64,000 nt of DNA from Arthrobacter sp. efr-133-TYG-118 (GCF_030209755.1 NZ_JARVRH010000023.1:33530-97529), one strand, 5' to 3'; positions 7,921 to 17,140 are shown, numbered from the stretch's first letter. Notes: generated by a model not told the origin, from the sequence alone. A program made the numbers and translations.

Positions 7921-9732
7921 TCAGGACGCCTTGGGCGCCGAATACATTTCCTCGATCACTGCATCGAAGTCCTTCATGACCTGGGCGCGCTTGACCTTCA
8001 AGGACGGCGTGAGGTGGCCGGATGCCTCGGTGAAGTCGGACGGCACAATCCGGAACGACTTGATCGCTTCCGCATGGGAAACGGACTGGTTGGCGTGGCT
8101 GATCAGTTCCTGGACGGCTGCCCGGACGAGGGCGTTGTCCGCGGCAGCCGTCGTCGTCGTGGACGCGGGAAGGCCGTGGCGCTCCAACCAGCCCGGGAGG
8201 GCTTCCTCGTCGAGGGTGACCAGCGCGCCGATGAAGGGCCGGTTGTCGCCGATGACAAGGACCTGGGACACCAGGGCGTCTGCTCGGATCTGATCCTCCA
8301 GCAGGGCAGGCACGACGTTCTTGCCGCTGGCCGTGACGATGATTTCCTTCTTGCGGCCGGTGATCTTGAGGAAACCCTGTTCGTCCAGTTCGCCGATGTC
8401 ACCTGTGCGGAACCACCCGTCCACGAAGGTTTCCGCGGCGAGGTCGTCCCGCTTGAAGTAGCCCCTCATGACGCAGACGCCCTTGGCGAGGATTTCGCCG
8501 TCGTCGGCGATCTTGACCGCATTGCCGGGGAGCGGGGCCCCCACCGTGCCGATCTTGATCAGGGACGGGGTGTTGACTGAAATGGGTGCCGTGGTCTCCG
8601 TGAGGCCGTAACCTTCCAGGATCTGCAAGCCGATACCGTGGAAGAAATGGCCCAGCCGTTCGCCGAGGGGGCCGCCACCGGAGACTGCGTGGCTGACGTG
8701 GCCACCCATGGCAGCGCGAAGCTTCCCGTACACCAAACGGTCGAATACGGCGTGCTTGAGCCTCAGCACCAACCCGACGGAGCCCGACTGCTGTGCCCTT
8801 GAGTAGGCAATCGCCGTGTCCACGGCCTTGTGGAAGATGGCACCCTTGCCACCGTCCTCCGCCTTCGTGAGGGCCGAGTTGAAGACCTTCTCGAAGACAC
8901 GTGGAACAGCCAGGATGAAGGATGGCTGGAAGCTCTGCAGGTCTGCCAACAGGTTCTTGATATCCGGCGTGTGTGCCACTTGGGCGCCTGCGGCGACGGC
9001 CAGGACCGAGATGAAACGGGCAAAGACGTGGGCCAGCGGGAGGAACATGATGGTCTTGGCGTTCTCGTTGACGACATCGCCAAGAGAGGCCAAAGCGTTC
9101 TCCGAGAGCTCCACGAAGTTGCCGTGCGTGAGTTCGCAACCCTTGGGGCGCCCCGTGGTGCCGGAGGTGTAGATGATCGTGGCGACGTCGGCCAGTTCCG
9201 CGCTGCTGCGGCGCGCCTCGAGTTCCTCGTCGCTGACATTGCTGCCGGCATTGCGAAGGGCGTCAAGGCCGCCGCCTTCAAGCTGCCAGACATGGGTGAC
9301 TGATCCGAGGCCTTCGGCGTTGACCGCTTGGCGGATGACGTCCTCGTGGTGCGAAGACTCGGCGAATGCCGCGACTGCGCCGGAGTCGCCGAGGTTCCAG
9401 GCCACTTGCGACGGCGATGACGTTTCATAGATCGGCACGGAAATGCCGCCTGCAAACCAGACGGCGAAGTCTACGAGGGACCATTCGTAGCGGGTCCTGG
9501 ACATGATGCCCACGCGGTCGCCCACACCAACGCCGTTCGCGATCAGGCCTTTGGCCAGGGCGGATACGTCCTTGAGGAAGTCCTTTGCCCGGATGTCCTG
9601 CCAGTGGCCGGCGCTGTTGAGCTTGGCAAACAGTGCCGGGTTGGATGGCTTGGCGGCCTGACGAACCACGAGGTCCGTGATGTTGGTTTCGGGGGCAACA
9701 TTCACCAGGGGCGGAACACTGAATTCACGCAC
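7921..9732 (-). CDS. Long-chain acyl-CoA synthetase (AMP-forming), FadD15 type
   Basis: This 603-residue enzyme activates fatty acids to acyl-CoA through an acyl-adenylate. Visible motifs: the P-loop YTSGTTGRPKG (about residue 188), GYGLTETTAP, and the hinge region GWFRTGDIGELDEQG with GRKKEIIVTASGKNV. I chose GTG 9732 because AAGGAG precedes it. The open frame continues far upstream but without a site or homology. The relation to Rv2187 (fadD15) rests on order and sequence type; chain-length preference cannot be read. Confidence 0.92.
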   Translation of the reverse strand: MREFSVPPLVNVAPETNITDLVVRQAAKPSNPALFAKLNSAGHWQDIRAKDFLKDVSALAKGLIANGVGVGDRVGIMSRTRYEWSLVDFAVWFAGGISVPIYETSSPSQVAWNLGDSGAVAAFAESSHHEDVIRQAVNAEGLGSVTHVWQLEGGGLDALRNAGSNVSDEELEARRSSAELADVATIIYTSGTTGRPKGCELTHGNFVELSENALASLGDVVNENAKTIMFLPLAHVFARFISVLAVAAGAQVAHTPDIKNLLADLQSFQPSFILAVPRVFEKVFNSALTKAEDGGKGAIFHKAVDTAIAYSRAQQSGSVGLVLRLKHAVFDRLVYGKLRAAMGGHVSHAVSGGGPLGERLGHFFHGIGLQILEGYGLTETTAPISVNTPSLIKIGTVGAPLPGNAVKIADDGEILAKGVCVMRGYFKRDDLAAETFVDGWFRTGDIGELDEQGFLKITGRKKEIIVTASGKNVVPALLEDQIRADALVSQVLVIGDNRPFIGALVTLDEEALPGWLERHGLPASTTTTAAADNALVRAAVQELISHANQSVSHAEAIKSFRIVPSDFTEASGHLTPSLKVKRAQVMKDFDAVIEEMYSAPKAS

Positions 9733-9814
9733 GATAGCTCCTTCGATATCAACAGACCATTGCGGGGCTGCTCTAACTCTATACGGCCAAGTAATGGGTG
9801 TGGCGCAATTCACC

Positions 9815-9840
9815 TTACTCAAGTTACTGATGAGTAACTT
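9815..9840. promoter_or_regulatory. Overlapping TTACT/AGTAA palindromes between fadD and glk
   Basis: AAGTTACT-GATG-AGTAACTT is a perfect inverted repeat (9821-9840). A second, partly overlapping pairing, TTACTCA (9815-9821) with TGAGTAA (9831-9837), uses the same right arm. It lies 83 bases upstream of the fadD start. The form suits a dimeric regulator such as a TetR-family fatty-acid sensor, but that is inference. Confidence 0.5.
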
Positions 9841-9925
9841 TACGTGAAGCGCGGGATTCCGCCAATGCAGCGTGCGGGGGCCCGTCCGCAGGGCCTGCAT
9901 GTCAGTACATATGCGGCACTCGGAA

Positions 9926-9931
9926 TAGGAT
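9926..9931 (+). promoter_or_regulatory. -10 element TAGGAT of glk, leaderless spacing
   Basis: TAGGAT ends six bases before the ATG at 9938. Transcription would start at the start codon itself. Confidence 0.65.
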
Positions 9932-9937
9932 GGCGAC

Positions 9938-11053
9938 ATGCCTCTGAATTCATCCAACGACCAGATCCCTGCAAGAGCTCGGAAGATTTCCTGGTCCGGT
10001 TCGGCGTCAACCGGCCGGCGCCCCGGCTCCACGCACGGCGGCCTGCGCTGGGAGTCGGTGCCATGGGCCGCGCGCCGTTCCCATCTTGGCCGGAGGGGGC
10101 TGGCGATCGGGATCGACATCGGTGGCACGAAGGTGGCAGCGGGAGTTGTGGATCCCTCGGGCCGTGTGGTCGAGGAAGCGCGGCGCTCCACTCCGGGCAA
10201 TGACGCCCGGGCAGTGGAGCGAGTGATCGTCGAGCTTGTCCAGGAATTGGGCAGAAGCCACCGGATTGCCTCTGTGGGGATCGGCGCAGCCGGTTGGATG
10301 GATCTCGACGGCGGCACGGTGCTGTTCAGCCCGCATCTCGCCTGGCGTAACGAGCCGCTCCGCGAAAACCTGCAGAGCCTGCTGAGGCGCCCGGTACTCG
10401 TCACCAACGACGCCGACGCTGCCGCCTGGGCTGAATGGCGCTTCGGTGCAGGGCAAGGGGAGAGCCGCCTCGTCTGCATCACGCTCGGCACCGGCATCGG
10501 TGGTGCCATGGTCATGGACGGACGAGTGGAGCGTGGGCGTTTCGGTGTAGCGGGGGAGTTCGGCCACCAGATCGTGGTGCCCGGCGGGCATCGCTGCGAA
10601 TGCGGCAACCGCGGCTGCTGGGAGCAGTATGCTTCCGGTAACGCGCTCGGCAGGGAGGCCCGGGAGCTGGCCCTGCGGAATTCACCGGTTGCCTACGAAC
10701 TGCTCAAGGCGGCCGGGGGCTCGGCCGGGAACATCACGGGCGTTACCGTGACGGAGCGGGCAAAAGCCGGGGACTCCGCTTCGAGGGAGCTCTTGGAAGA
10801 AGTGGGGCACTGGCTCGGGCTCGGCCTGGCGAACCTGGCGGCTGCGCTCGATCCAGGGACGTTCGTTATCGGTGGTGGGCTGTGCGACGCCGGTGAGCTT
10901 CTTGTGGGCCCTGCGCGGACAGCATTCACCCGGAACCTCACCGGCCGTGGTTTCCGTCCCGCGGCCGCCATCAAGCTTGCGGCACTGGGACCGCGGGCCG
11001 GGATGATCGGCGCTGCCGACCTGTCCCGGGTCAGCGGCAGGGCACGCGGCTAG
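9938..11053 (+). CDS. glk: ROK-family sugar kinase, probable glucokinase
   Basis: This 371-residue protein has a basic, low-complexity N-terminal extension of about 55 residues and then the kinase fold: GIDIGGTKVAAG, TNDADAAAWAEWRFG with the catalytic aspartate, and the ROK zinc motif CECGNRGCWEQY. It probably phosphorylates glucose with ATP. A plain ROK repressor is unlikely because there is no helix-turn-helix. The ATG at 9938 is supported by a -10 hexamer six bases upstream; a GTG at 10058 would remove most of the extension. A polyphosphate glucokinase is also encoded at 51-52 kb. Confidence 0.85.
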   Translation: MPLNSSNDQIPARARKISWSGSASTGRRPGSTHGGLRWESVPWAARRSHLGRRGLAIGIDIGGTKVAAGVVDPSGRVVEEARRSTPGNDARAVERVIVELVQELGRSHRIASVGIGAAGWMDLDGGTVLFSPHLAWRNEPLRENLQSLLRRPVLVTNDADAAAWAEWRFGAGQGESRLVCITLGTGIGGAMVMDGRVERGRFGVAGEFGHQIVVPGGHRCECGNRGCWEQYASGNALGREARELALRNSPVAYELLKAAGGSAGNITGVTVTERAKAGDSASRELLEEVGHWLGLGLANLAAALDPGTFVIGGGLCDAGELLVGPARTAFTRNLTGRGFRPAAAIKLAALGPRAGMIGAADLSRVSGRARG

Positions 11054-11110
11054 TACGAGCTCCGCCGCGAGGGGATGCGCAGTGCAGCGATCGAAGGTGC
11101 GGCAGTCCGC

Positions 11111-11686
11111 CTAGACGCGGGCGCCGTCGTCGTTCTCGTCTTTTTCCTGGGGCAGCTTCATGATGAGGTAAACCACTGAGGCCAGAAAGGTCGCCAGGAT
11201 GCCCATCACTGCCAGGAGCGGCGCCGAGCGCCAGAACATCGCGGTGAACAGCAGGGCAAGCGGGCCGCCCACGGCTCCTATCCAGGCGAGCATGGTCAGG
11301 GGTTCGGTACCGGCCAGGCTCGGCGGGTCCTCCGGGACGAAGCCGTTCCCGTCCTCGACGTCGTAGTCACGCGGACCGGTGGCTCCACTGCTGTCCTCGC
11401 TGCCGTCCCCACCGCCCGGGGGTTCTTCCGCAGCGCTTCTTTTTGACATTCCAGACAATCCAAGAGGGTCGAAGTCTTGGAAGGAACGGGATGATGAGCG
11501 CCCTGGAACGTCGTCCGGACCAGGCCCGGGCTCTGTCCCGGAATCGTTGCCGGGCTCCTCCGCCGTCGGCGCCTCGTCGAGGGCTGAGGAAGGCATCGAC
11601 TCAAGCCGGGCCACCAAATCGAGCCAGACGGCGTCGTCGTCTTTGTTGGCGCTCTGGTCGGGGGAGTCAGGCCCTGGCCTATTCAT
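11111..11686 (-). CDS. Hypothetical membrane protein with long acidic N-terminus
   Basis: I do not recognise this 191-residue protein. Residues 1-125 are rich in Ser, Asp, Glu, Pro and Gly and look disordered. Two hydrophobic segments follow (about 128-148 and 153-175), then a short charged tail. This fits a small inner-membrane protein with a soluble N-terminal arm. Its start lies inside the end of the esterase gene (eight-base overlap), so the two are likely translationally coupled. No catalytic motif is seen. Confidence 0.7.
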   Translation of the reverse strand: MNRPGPDSPDQSANKDDDAVWLDLVARLESMPSSALDEAPTAEEPGNDSGTEPGPGPDDVPGRSSSRSFQDFDPLGLSGMSKRSAAEEPPGGGDGSEDSSGATGPRDYDVEDGNGFVPEDPPSLAGTEPLTMLAWIGAVGGPLALLFTAMFWRSAPLLAVMGILATFLASVVYLIMKLPQEKDENDDGARV

Positions 11687-12494
11687 GGGGTGAATCCCGA
11701 AGCTCGGCGGCGGACTGGCTGGCAGCGGTGGAACTGCTTGTCAGTCCTGCCATCGTTTTCCTGATGAACTCGGCCGAGCCCCGGAAAATCTCCAAGGCAT
11801 CGTTGTCCAGAGTGGCCACGTGGTAGCTGTTCTCCAAGGTGCTGAACTCCATCGAAGCCTTGACCCGCTCCTTCAACTGCCTGATGCTTCGATCCGAAAC
11901 CACGTGGTCCACGGAGGAACGGAAGACGCGCACCGGTGCGGAAATCCGGGGGAGCAGGGTGACAGTGTCCCTGTACATCTTTTTCAACTCATGGGCGGCG
12001 GCGACCGGTGTCCTGGGATACGCTCCCTCGTCCATGCCTGGTTTGAGGATGTCGTTGGCAATCGCCGGGGTGGATTTCATGACGTGCTTGAGGATGCCGA
12101 CCACGGCGGCGCGGGGATCATCGATCACCAGCCCGGGATTCACGACGACGGTACCGGCCACGGGCCGGGTCGCCGCGATCCGGAGAGCCAATGTCCCTCC
12201 CATCGACAAGCCGGCGGCGAAGACGAAGTCGCACTCGGCCTGCAGCTGGAGATATGCCGCATCCAGCGCACGGTGCCACTCCTGCCAGTGCCGCGTGGCC
12301 ATGTCCTGCCACGTGGTCCCGTGGCCTGGAAGCAGGGGGAGGCGGACAGCGTAGCCTTCGGCCGCCAGGTACTCGGCCCAGGGGCGCATGCTGTGCGGGC
12401 TGCCCGTGAAGCCGTGGCTCATCACGACGCCGATGCTGGGTCCACTACCGGTGAAGTCGCTGGCGTACGGCGAGGGATCGGGGAGAGTGTTCAT
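11679..12494 (-). CDS. Alpha/beta-hydrolase, esterase/monoacylglycerol lipase type
   Basis: This is a 271-residue serine hydrolase. The nucleophile is S97 in AAGLSMGGT, the oxyanion-side motif is SHGFTGSPHS, and the probable acid and base are Asp in SSVDHVVS and His in NSYHVATLD near the C-terminus. It resembles carboxylesterases of the Est30 group that act on short acyl esters or monoacylglycerol. The start is ATG 12494, with CGGAG six bases upstream. It is divergent from the acyltransferase gene and overlaps the membrane protein gene, so a lipid-related role is plausible. Confidence 0.85.
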   Translation of the reverse strand: MNTLPDPSPYASDFTGSGPSIGVVMSHGFTGSPHSMRPWAEYLAAEGYAVRLPLLPGHGTTWQDMATRHWQEWHRALDAAYLQLQAECDFVFAAGLSMGGTLALRIAATRPVAGTVVVNPGLVIDDPRAAVVGILKHVMKSTPAIANDILKPGMDEGAYPRTPVAAAHELKKMYRDTVTLLPRISAPVRVFRSSVDHVVSDRSIRQLKERVKASMEFSTLENSYHVATLDNDALEIFRGSAEFIRKTMAGLTSSSTAASQSAAELRDSPHE

Positions 12495-12649
12495 GATGAC
12501 TCCGAGGCTACTCTGTTGGCGGCACTGCTTTCCGTGATGAGTCCATCGTGTCACTGTTCGGGACATTTCTCACTGGAGTATGGTGGCTTCTGAATGCGGG
12601 CCGGGACCGTCCGGACGCCTTGCAGACGCCGCCCCGGAGAGGAACCAAA

Positions 12650-13450
12650 GTGTTCTATTGGGTCATGAAACGGATCTTTTTGGGTCCGCTTCTCAAATTG
12701 CTGTTCCGCCCCTGGGTCAAGGGCCTCGACAATGTTCCCCACGATGGCGCCGCGATTCTCGCTTCCAATCATTTGTCCTTTTCAGACTCGATCTTCATGC
12801 CGGTGATGGTGCCCCGGCGCGTCAGTTTCCTGGCCAAGTCCGAGTACTTCACGGGTACCGGGCTCAAGGGCAGGCTTACGGCCATGTTCTTCCGGCTCAC
12901 CAACCAATTGCCGATGGACCGTTCGGGCGGGGCCGCGTCCGAGTTGTCCTTGCAGGCCGGCAGGGACGTCCTGGCCGCAGGCGGCCTGCTGGGCATCTAC
13001 CCGGAAGGCACCCGCAGCCCCGATGCCAAGCTGTACCGAGGCAAAGTAGGGGTCGCCAAACTTGCACTCCAAACCCGGGTGCCCGTTGTTCCCGTGGCGA
13101 TGATCGGCACCGAGAAAGTCCAGCCCATCGGTAAGCGTTTGCCCACCATCCGCCGGATAGGGATCATTTTCGGTCAACCATTGGACTTCAGCCGGTACTA
13201 CGGCCAAGAAGAAGACCACTCCGTTCAACGCGCCGTGACTGACGAAATCATGTACGAACTCATGCGGCTCTCGGGGCAGGATTACGTGTACGAATACGCC
13301 GCCGTCGTCAAGCAGCGGCTGGCCGGGCAGCTTCCGGAGCCGGCGGGCGGAAGCGAAGCGAATGCAGCCGACGCCGGCGAGGAGGGCAGGCGCCCGACTG
13401 GCAACGGTCCAGAGCCGGACGGCGACGGTGCGGTGGCCGGGAAAGTGTGA
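12650..13450 (+). CDS. 1-acyl-sn-glycerol-3-phosphate acyltransferase family (PlsC)
   Basis: This 266-residue acyltransferase transfers a fatty acyl group to lysophosphatidate or a related acceptor at the membrane. The catalytic HX4D motif is H41-D46 in NHLSFSD, and the substrate motif is YPEGTRSPD. The hydrophobic N-terminus (about residues 7-20) suggests membrane association. The C-terminal 35 residues are polar and probably disordered. The start GTG 12650 follows GAGAGG; an upstream in-frame GTG at 12548 would overlap the divergent promoter region. It corresponds to Rv2182c by position. Confidence 0.88.
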   Translation: MFYWVMKRIFLGPLLKLLFRPWVKGLDNVPHDGAAILASNHLSFSDSIFMPVMVPRRVSFLAKSEYFTGTGLKGRLTAMFFRLTNQLPMDRSGGAASELSLQAGRDVLAAGGLLGIYPEGTRSPDAKLYRGKVGVAKLALQTRVPVVPVAMIGTEKVQPIGKRLPTIRRIGIIFGQPLDFSRYYGQEEDHSVQRAVTDEIMYELMRLSGQDYVYEYAAVVKQRLAGQLPEPAGGSEANAADAGEEGRRPTGNGPEPDGDGAVAGKV

Positions 13451-13504
13451 CGGCCGGCGAATAAGGGTTACGGAAGCCGTGCCCCGAACAGCGGGCAAGG
13501 CAAC

Positions 13505-13510
13505 TAGTCT
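13505..13510 (+). promoter_or_regulatory. -10 element TAGTCT of the DAHP synthase gene, leaderless spacing
   Basis: TAGTCT ends six bases before the GTG at 13517. The only purine-rich stretch, GGAG, is too close to the GTG to act as a ribosome binding site. Confidence 0.6.
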
Positions 13511-13516
13511 TGGAGA

Positions 13517-14944
13517 GTGACTGAGCTATCCGCGAACCCCGCACCGTCCATGACCGGCCCCCTGAACAGTTCCCTGGGCAGCCCCCTGACCAGCACCGCG
13601 CAAAGTGGCGCGGCAAACTATCCCGGCTTGGACGATTGGCGCCAGCTGCCTATCTCGCAGCAACCCACCTGGACCGATAGGGGCGTCTTCGATGCCTCCG
13701 TCAAAGAACTCTCCGTGCTTCCGCCGCTGGTCTTCGCGGGCGAAGTCGACATACTGCGCGAGCGTTTGGCCGCCGCAGCCCAGGGCAAGGCATTCCTGCT
13801 CCAAGGCGGCGACTGCGCCGAGACCTTCGAGGACGCCACAGCTGACAAGATCAGTGCCAGGGTCCGCACCATCCTGCAGATGGCCGTTGTCCTCACCTAT
13901 GGTGCGGCCATGCCCGTCATCAAGATGGGCCGTATGGCCGGCCAGTTCGCCAAGCCCCGGTCGTCGAACGAGGAAACCCGCGACGGCGTGACCTTGCCTG
14001 CTTACCGCGGCGACATCGTCAACGGCTACGATTTCACCCCGGAGTCCCGCGCCCACGACGCCAGCCGAATGCTGAAGGCCTACCACACCTCGGCTTCCAC
14101 ACTGAACCTCATCCGCGCCTTCACACAGGGCGGCTTCGCCGATCTCCGCCTGGTGCACCTCTGGAACAAGGGCTTCACCGAAAACCCCGCCCATGCCCGC
14201 TACGAGTCCCTGGCGAGGGACATCGACCGTGCCATCAAGTTCATGGCGTCCTGCGGTGCCGATTTCGAAGCCCTCAAGCGCGTGGAGTTCTTCGCGAGCC
14301 ACGAGGCGCTCCTGCTGGACTACGAGCGTGCCCTGACGCGCATCGACTCCCGCACGGGACTTCCCTACGACACCTCCGGGCACTTCCTCTGGATCGGTGA
14401 GCGCACGCGTGAGCTCGACCATGCGCATGTGGACTTCCTGTCCCGGGTGCGAAACCCGATCGGCGTCAAGCTCGGTCCCGGGACCTCCGGAGACGACGCG
14501 TTGCGGCTCATTGACAAGCTGGACCCGAACCGCGAGCCTGGCCGCCTCACGTTCATCACCCGGATGGGTTCCAAGAACATCCGCGAGAAGCTGCCCGCCG
14601 TCGTCGAAAAGGTCACGGCCTCCGGCGCGCAGGTCCTTTGGGTCACGGACCCCATGCACGGGAACACGGTCACGTCGCCCAACGGGTACAAGACCCGCAA
14701 CTTCGACGACGTCGTGGACGAAGTCCGCGGCTTCTTCGAAGTCCACCACGCCTTGGGCACGGTACCCGGTGGCCTGCACATGGAAATGACCGGCGATGAC
14801 GTCGCGGAATGCCTTGGTGGCGCCGATCCGATTGACCAGGATGCCTTCCTGGACCGCTACGAGTCAGTGTGCGATCCCCGCCTGAACCACATGCAGTCCC
14901 TCGAGATGGCATTCCTCGTGGCTGGAGCCCTCACCAAGCGCTAG
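13517..14944 (+). CDS. aroG: 3-deoxy-7-phosphoheptulonate synthase, class II
   Basis: This 475-residue enzyme condenses phosphoenolpyruvate and erythrose 4-phosphate, the first step of the shikimate pathway. Class II (plant/mycobacterial type) is shown by FLLQGGDCAETF, KMGRMAGQFAKPRSS, WVTDPMHGNT and the late motif GGLHMEMTGDDVAECLGG. It corresponds to Rv2178c, which is feedback-inhibited by aromatic amino acids together with chorismate mutase. Whether that holds here is not visible. The gene appears to be transcribed alone from a leaderless promoter and ends at a strong hairpin. Confidence 0.96.
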   Translation: MTELSANPAPSMTGPLNSSLGSPLTSTAQSGAANYPGLDDWRQLPISQQPTWTDRGVFDASVKELSVLPPLVFAGEVDILRERLAAAAQGKAFLLQGGDCAETFEDATADKISARVRTILQMAVVLTYGAAMPVIKMGRMAGQFAKPRSSNEETRDGVTLPAYRGDIVNGYDFTPESRAHDASRMLKAYHTSASTLNLIRAFTQGGFADLRLVHLWNKGFTENPAHARYESLARDIDRAIKFMASCGADFEALKRVEFFASHEALLLDYERALTRIDSRTGLPYDTSGHFLWIGERTRELDHAHVDFLSRVRNPIGVKLGPGTSGDDALRLIDKLDPNREPGRLTFITRMGSKNIREKLPAVVEKVTASGAQVLWVTDPMHGNTVTSPNGYKTRNFDDVVDEVRGFFEVHHALGTVPGGLHMEMTGDDVAECLGGADPIDQDAFLDRYESVCDPRLNHMQSLEMAFLVAGALTKR

Positions 14945-14978
14945 TCCGGCGAGCAGGCCATCCAGCGAGCAGGCTTGA

Positions 14979-15022
14979 ATACGGGAAAGGCGATCCGGGA
15001 CTCCGGATCGCCTTTCCCGTAT
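14979..15022. terminator. Bidirectional terminator between aroG and pknL
   Basis: A perfect 20-bp stem (14979-14998 with 15003-15022) with loop GACT separates two convergent genes. Confidence 0.88.
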
Positions 15023-15031
15023 AGCTAGTTC

Positions 15032-17122
15032 CTACACCACGGTCAAGGTGACGACGGAGCCCTCCGGCGCATCGCTGTCCACGGGGTTCTGGTCACGGAC
15101 AGTGCCGAAGAAGCCACCCAGGATGTTGTTGATCTTGACGTCGAATCCGAGCTGCTCCAAGGCCTTGCGGGCAACGTCCGCCTGCTTGCCGATGAAGTTG
15201 GGGACGTGCACCATTTTCGGCCCCTTGGACAGGGTCAACATGACGGAGTCGCCGCGGATCAAGGTACCGTTGGCAGGGGTCTGGCTGACCACGGCTCCCG
15301 AGGGGACCTTTTTGTCGTTGACGGGTTCCGGCGCAATTTTCGCGGTCAATCCGGCGTCGCTGATCGCTTTGACGGCTGCTTGCTGGGTCAGGCCGCGGAC
15401 ATCTGGTACGGGGAGGGGCTGCGGTCCCTTGGAAACCACCAATGCCACCGGGGTGCCGTGGCGGACCGCGGTGTCCTGGGCCGGGGACTGGGAGATGACC
15501 GTGCCTGAAGGCACTTTGTCGTCAAACTGCTCGGTGACTTTGCCGAGGGTCATTCCGGCCACGCCAAGGGCATTCTTTGCCTGGTCGAGTGTCAAACCCG
15601 ACATCGCGGTAAGCGGAAACAACTGCGGACCCTTCGAGACGAAGAGCGACACGGCTTGGAACTTCCGGACCACCTGGCCGGACGCGGGTTCCGTTCCAAC
15701 CGCCAACCCTGCCGTGACTTCGTCGTCGAACACGTCTTTTGGCTCGGATTGGAAGCCGGCGGTCCTGAGCAGTTGCTGTGCCTCCGCAACTGTCTTGTTC
15801 CTGGTGTCAGGTATGGTTCCGGGCGAGCCCGGCCCCATGCCGAAGAACCAGCCTGCCGCACTGGCCAGGATCGCCAGCACAATCACGACAATTGTCCAGA
15901 TCACTGCCCGGCGGCGCGGGTTGCCTTCCCGCAAGGAGCGCGACGGCGTGGCCGCGGCCCGGGCGCGGTCCTTTTCCTCCTGGCGCTCCATCCGCTTGAT
16001 GTCGCGTTTGCTCGGTGCGGCTTCGGCCGGAGCTTGGGGTTCCCGGTCCTGTGGCACCTGGACGTCGAAAGCCGCGGCGCCGGGGGAGAACCCCGACGGC
16101 GGAAGCACCGTGGTTGGATTGCGCTGGCTTGAGATAATCTCCGTCGGGCGGCCGATCCGTTCCAGGGACTCGGTACGTTCGGCATGGAAAGGGGCGACTA
16201 CCGCGGTTGCCCCGGCGGCTTCCCGTTGCCCTTCGGGCGTTGCCGCCTTGGCGGCCGGCGGATTGATGTCCAGTTGCGCGTCGCTCAAGGTTGTGCGGAT
16301 ATGCCGCAGTTCGGACAAGAGCGCGGATCCGTCCACAGGACGATCTTCAGGTTCCTTCGCCGTGCACCACTGGACGAGTTCGTCCACGTCCGCGGCAAGG
16401 CCGGGCACCGCGAGCGACGGCGGAGCGACGGCCGCGTTGACGTGCTGGTAGGCAACCTGGATGGGAACGTCGCCCCCATATGGTTGGCCGCCGGTAAGCA
16501 TTTCGTAAAGCATGATGCCGGTGGAGTAGATGTCGCTCCGGGCATCCGCGGGTTTGCCGAGGACCAGTTCGGGAGCCAGATATGCGACTGTGCCGATCAG
16601 GGCGCCGGTGCTGGTTGTCGCAGTGACCGCCCGGGCCAGGCCGAAATCGCCCACCTTGATGCGGCCGTCATCTGCGATCAGGACGTTCTCGGGTTTCACG
16701 TCGCGGTGGATCAGCCCCGCCGCGTGGGCGGCCGCGAGCCCTTCGATGACGGGATCGATCAGTGCGAAGGCCAGCCGGGGCGGAAGCGCTACTTTCTCGT
16801 TGAGGACGTCACGCAGAGTGTGGCCTTTGATGTATTCCATCACGATGTACGCAATGTGGCCGTCTTGTCCCTGGTCGAGGACACCTACGACGTGCGGGTG
16901 GGAAAGGCTCGCCGCGGCCCGGGCCTCGCGCTGGAGGCGGTCCAGGAAGTTTTGGTCATTGGACAGGTGCGGATGCAGCACTTTGAGCGCCACGTCGCGG
17001 TCGAGACGCTCGTCGGTGGCGAGGTAGACGGTTGACATTCCGCCGTTCGCGAGGCGCGATCGCACCAGGTAGCGCCCGTCCACGAGGGATCCGAGGAGTT
17101 GGTCCGAAACTTGTTCCTGCAC
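15032..17122 (-). CDS. pknL: Membrane Ser/Thr protein kinase with four PASTA domains (PknL type)
   Basis: This 696-residue receptor kinase has an N-terminal kinase domain (about 15-280) with ATP lysine K47, catalytic D141 in HRDVKPEN, DFG at 159-161, and activation-loop threonines near 169-170. A linker to about 405 follows, then one transmembrane helix (about 408-430) and four extracellular PASTA repeats ending in the last residues. PASTA domains bind peptidoglycan fragments or lipid II, so it probably links wall state to division. By position next to an Rv2175c homologue it matches pknL. The mycobacterial PknL lacks PASTA repeats, so PknB-like naming is also possible. Confidence 0.92.
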   Translation of the reverse strand: MQEQVSDQLLGSLVDGRYLVRSRLANGGMSTVYLATDERLDRDVALKVLHPHLSNDQNFLDRLQREARAAASLSHPHVVGVLDQGQDGHIAYIVMEYIKGHTLRDVLNEKVALPPRLAFALIDPVIEGLAAAHAAGLIHRDVKPENVLIADDGRIKVGDFGLARAVTATTSTGALIGTVAYLAPELVLGKPADARSDIYSTGIMLYEMLTGGQPYGGDVPIQVAYQHVNAAVAPPSLAVPGLAADVDELVQWCTAKEPEDRPVDGSALLSELRHIRTTLSDAQLDINPPAAKAATPEGQREAAGATAVVAPFHAERTESLERIGRPTEIISSQRNPTTVLPPSGFSPGAAAFDVQVPQDREPQAPAEAAPSKRDIKRMERQEEKDRARAAATPSRSLREGNPRRRAVIWTIVVIVLAILASAAGWFFGMGPGSPGTIPDTRNKTVAEAQQLLRTAGFQSEPKDVFDDEVTAGLAVGTEPASGQVVRKFQAVSLFVSKGPQLFPLTAMSGLTLDQAKNALGVAGMTLGKVTEQFDDKVPSGTVISQSPAQDTAVRHGTPVALVVSKGPQPLPVPDVRGLTQQAAVKAISDAGLTAKIAPEPVNDKKVPSGAVVSQTPANGTLIRGDSVMLTLSKGPKMVHVPNFIGKQADVARKALEQLGFDVKINNILGGFFGTVRDQNPVDSDAPEGSVVTLTVV

Positions 17123-17128
17123 CCTACG

Positions 17129-17134
17129 ATCCTA
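17129..17134 (-). promoter_or_regulatory. -10 element TAGGAT of pknL, leaderless spacing
   Basis: On the minus strand TAGGAT is followed by six bases and the GTG start at 17122. Confidence 0.65.
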
Positions 17135-17140
17135 GTTGAG

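Noticed and set aside
9840..10608. Extension of the acyl-CoA synthetase frame far upstream to 10608
   Set aside because: It overlaps glk on the other strand and has low-complexity composition; GTG 9732 has AAGGAG.
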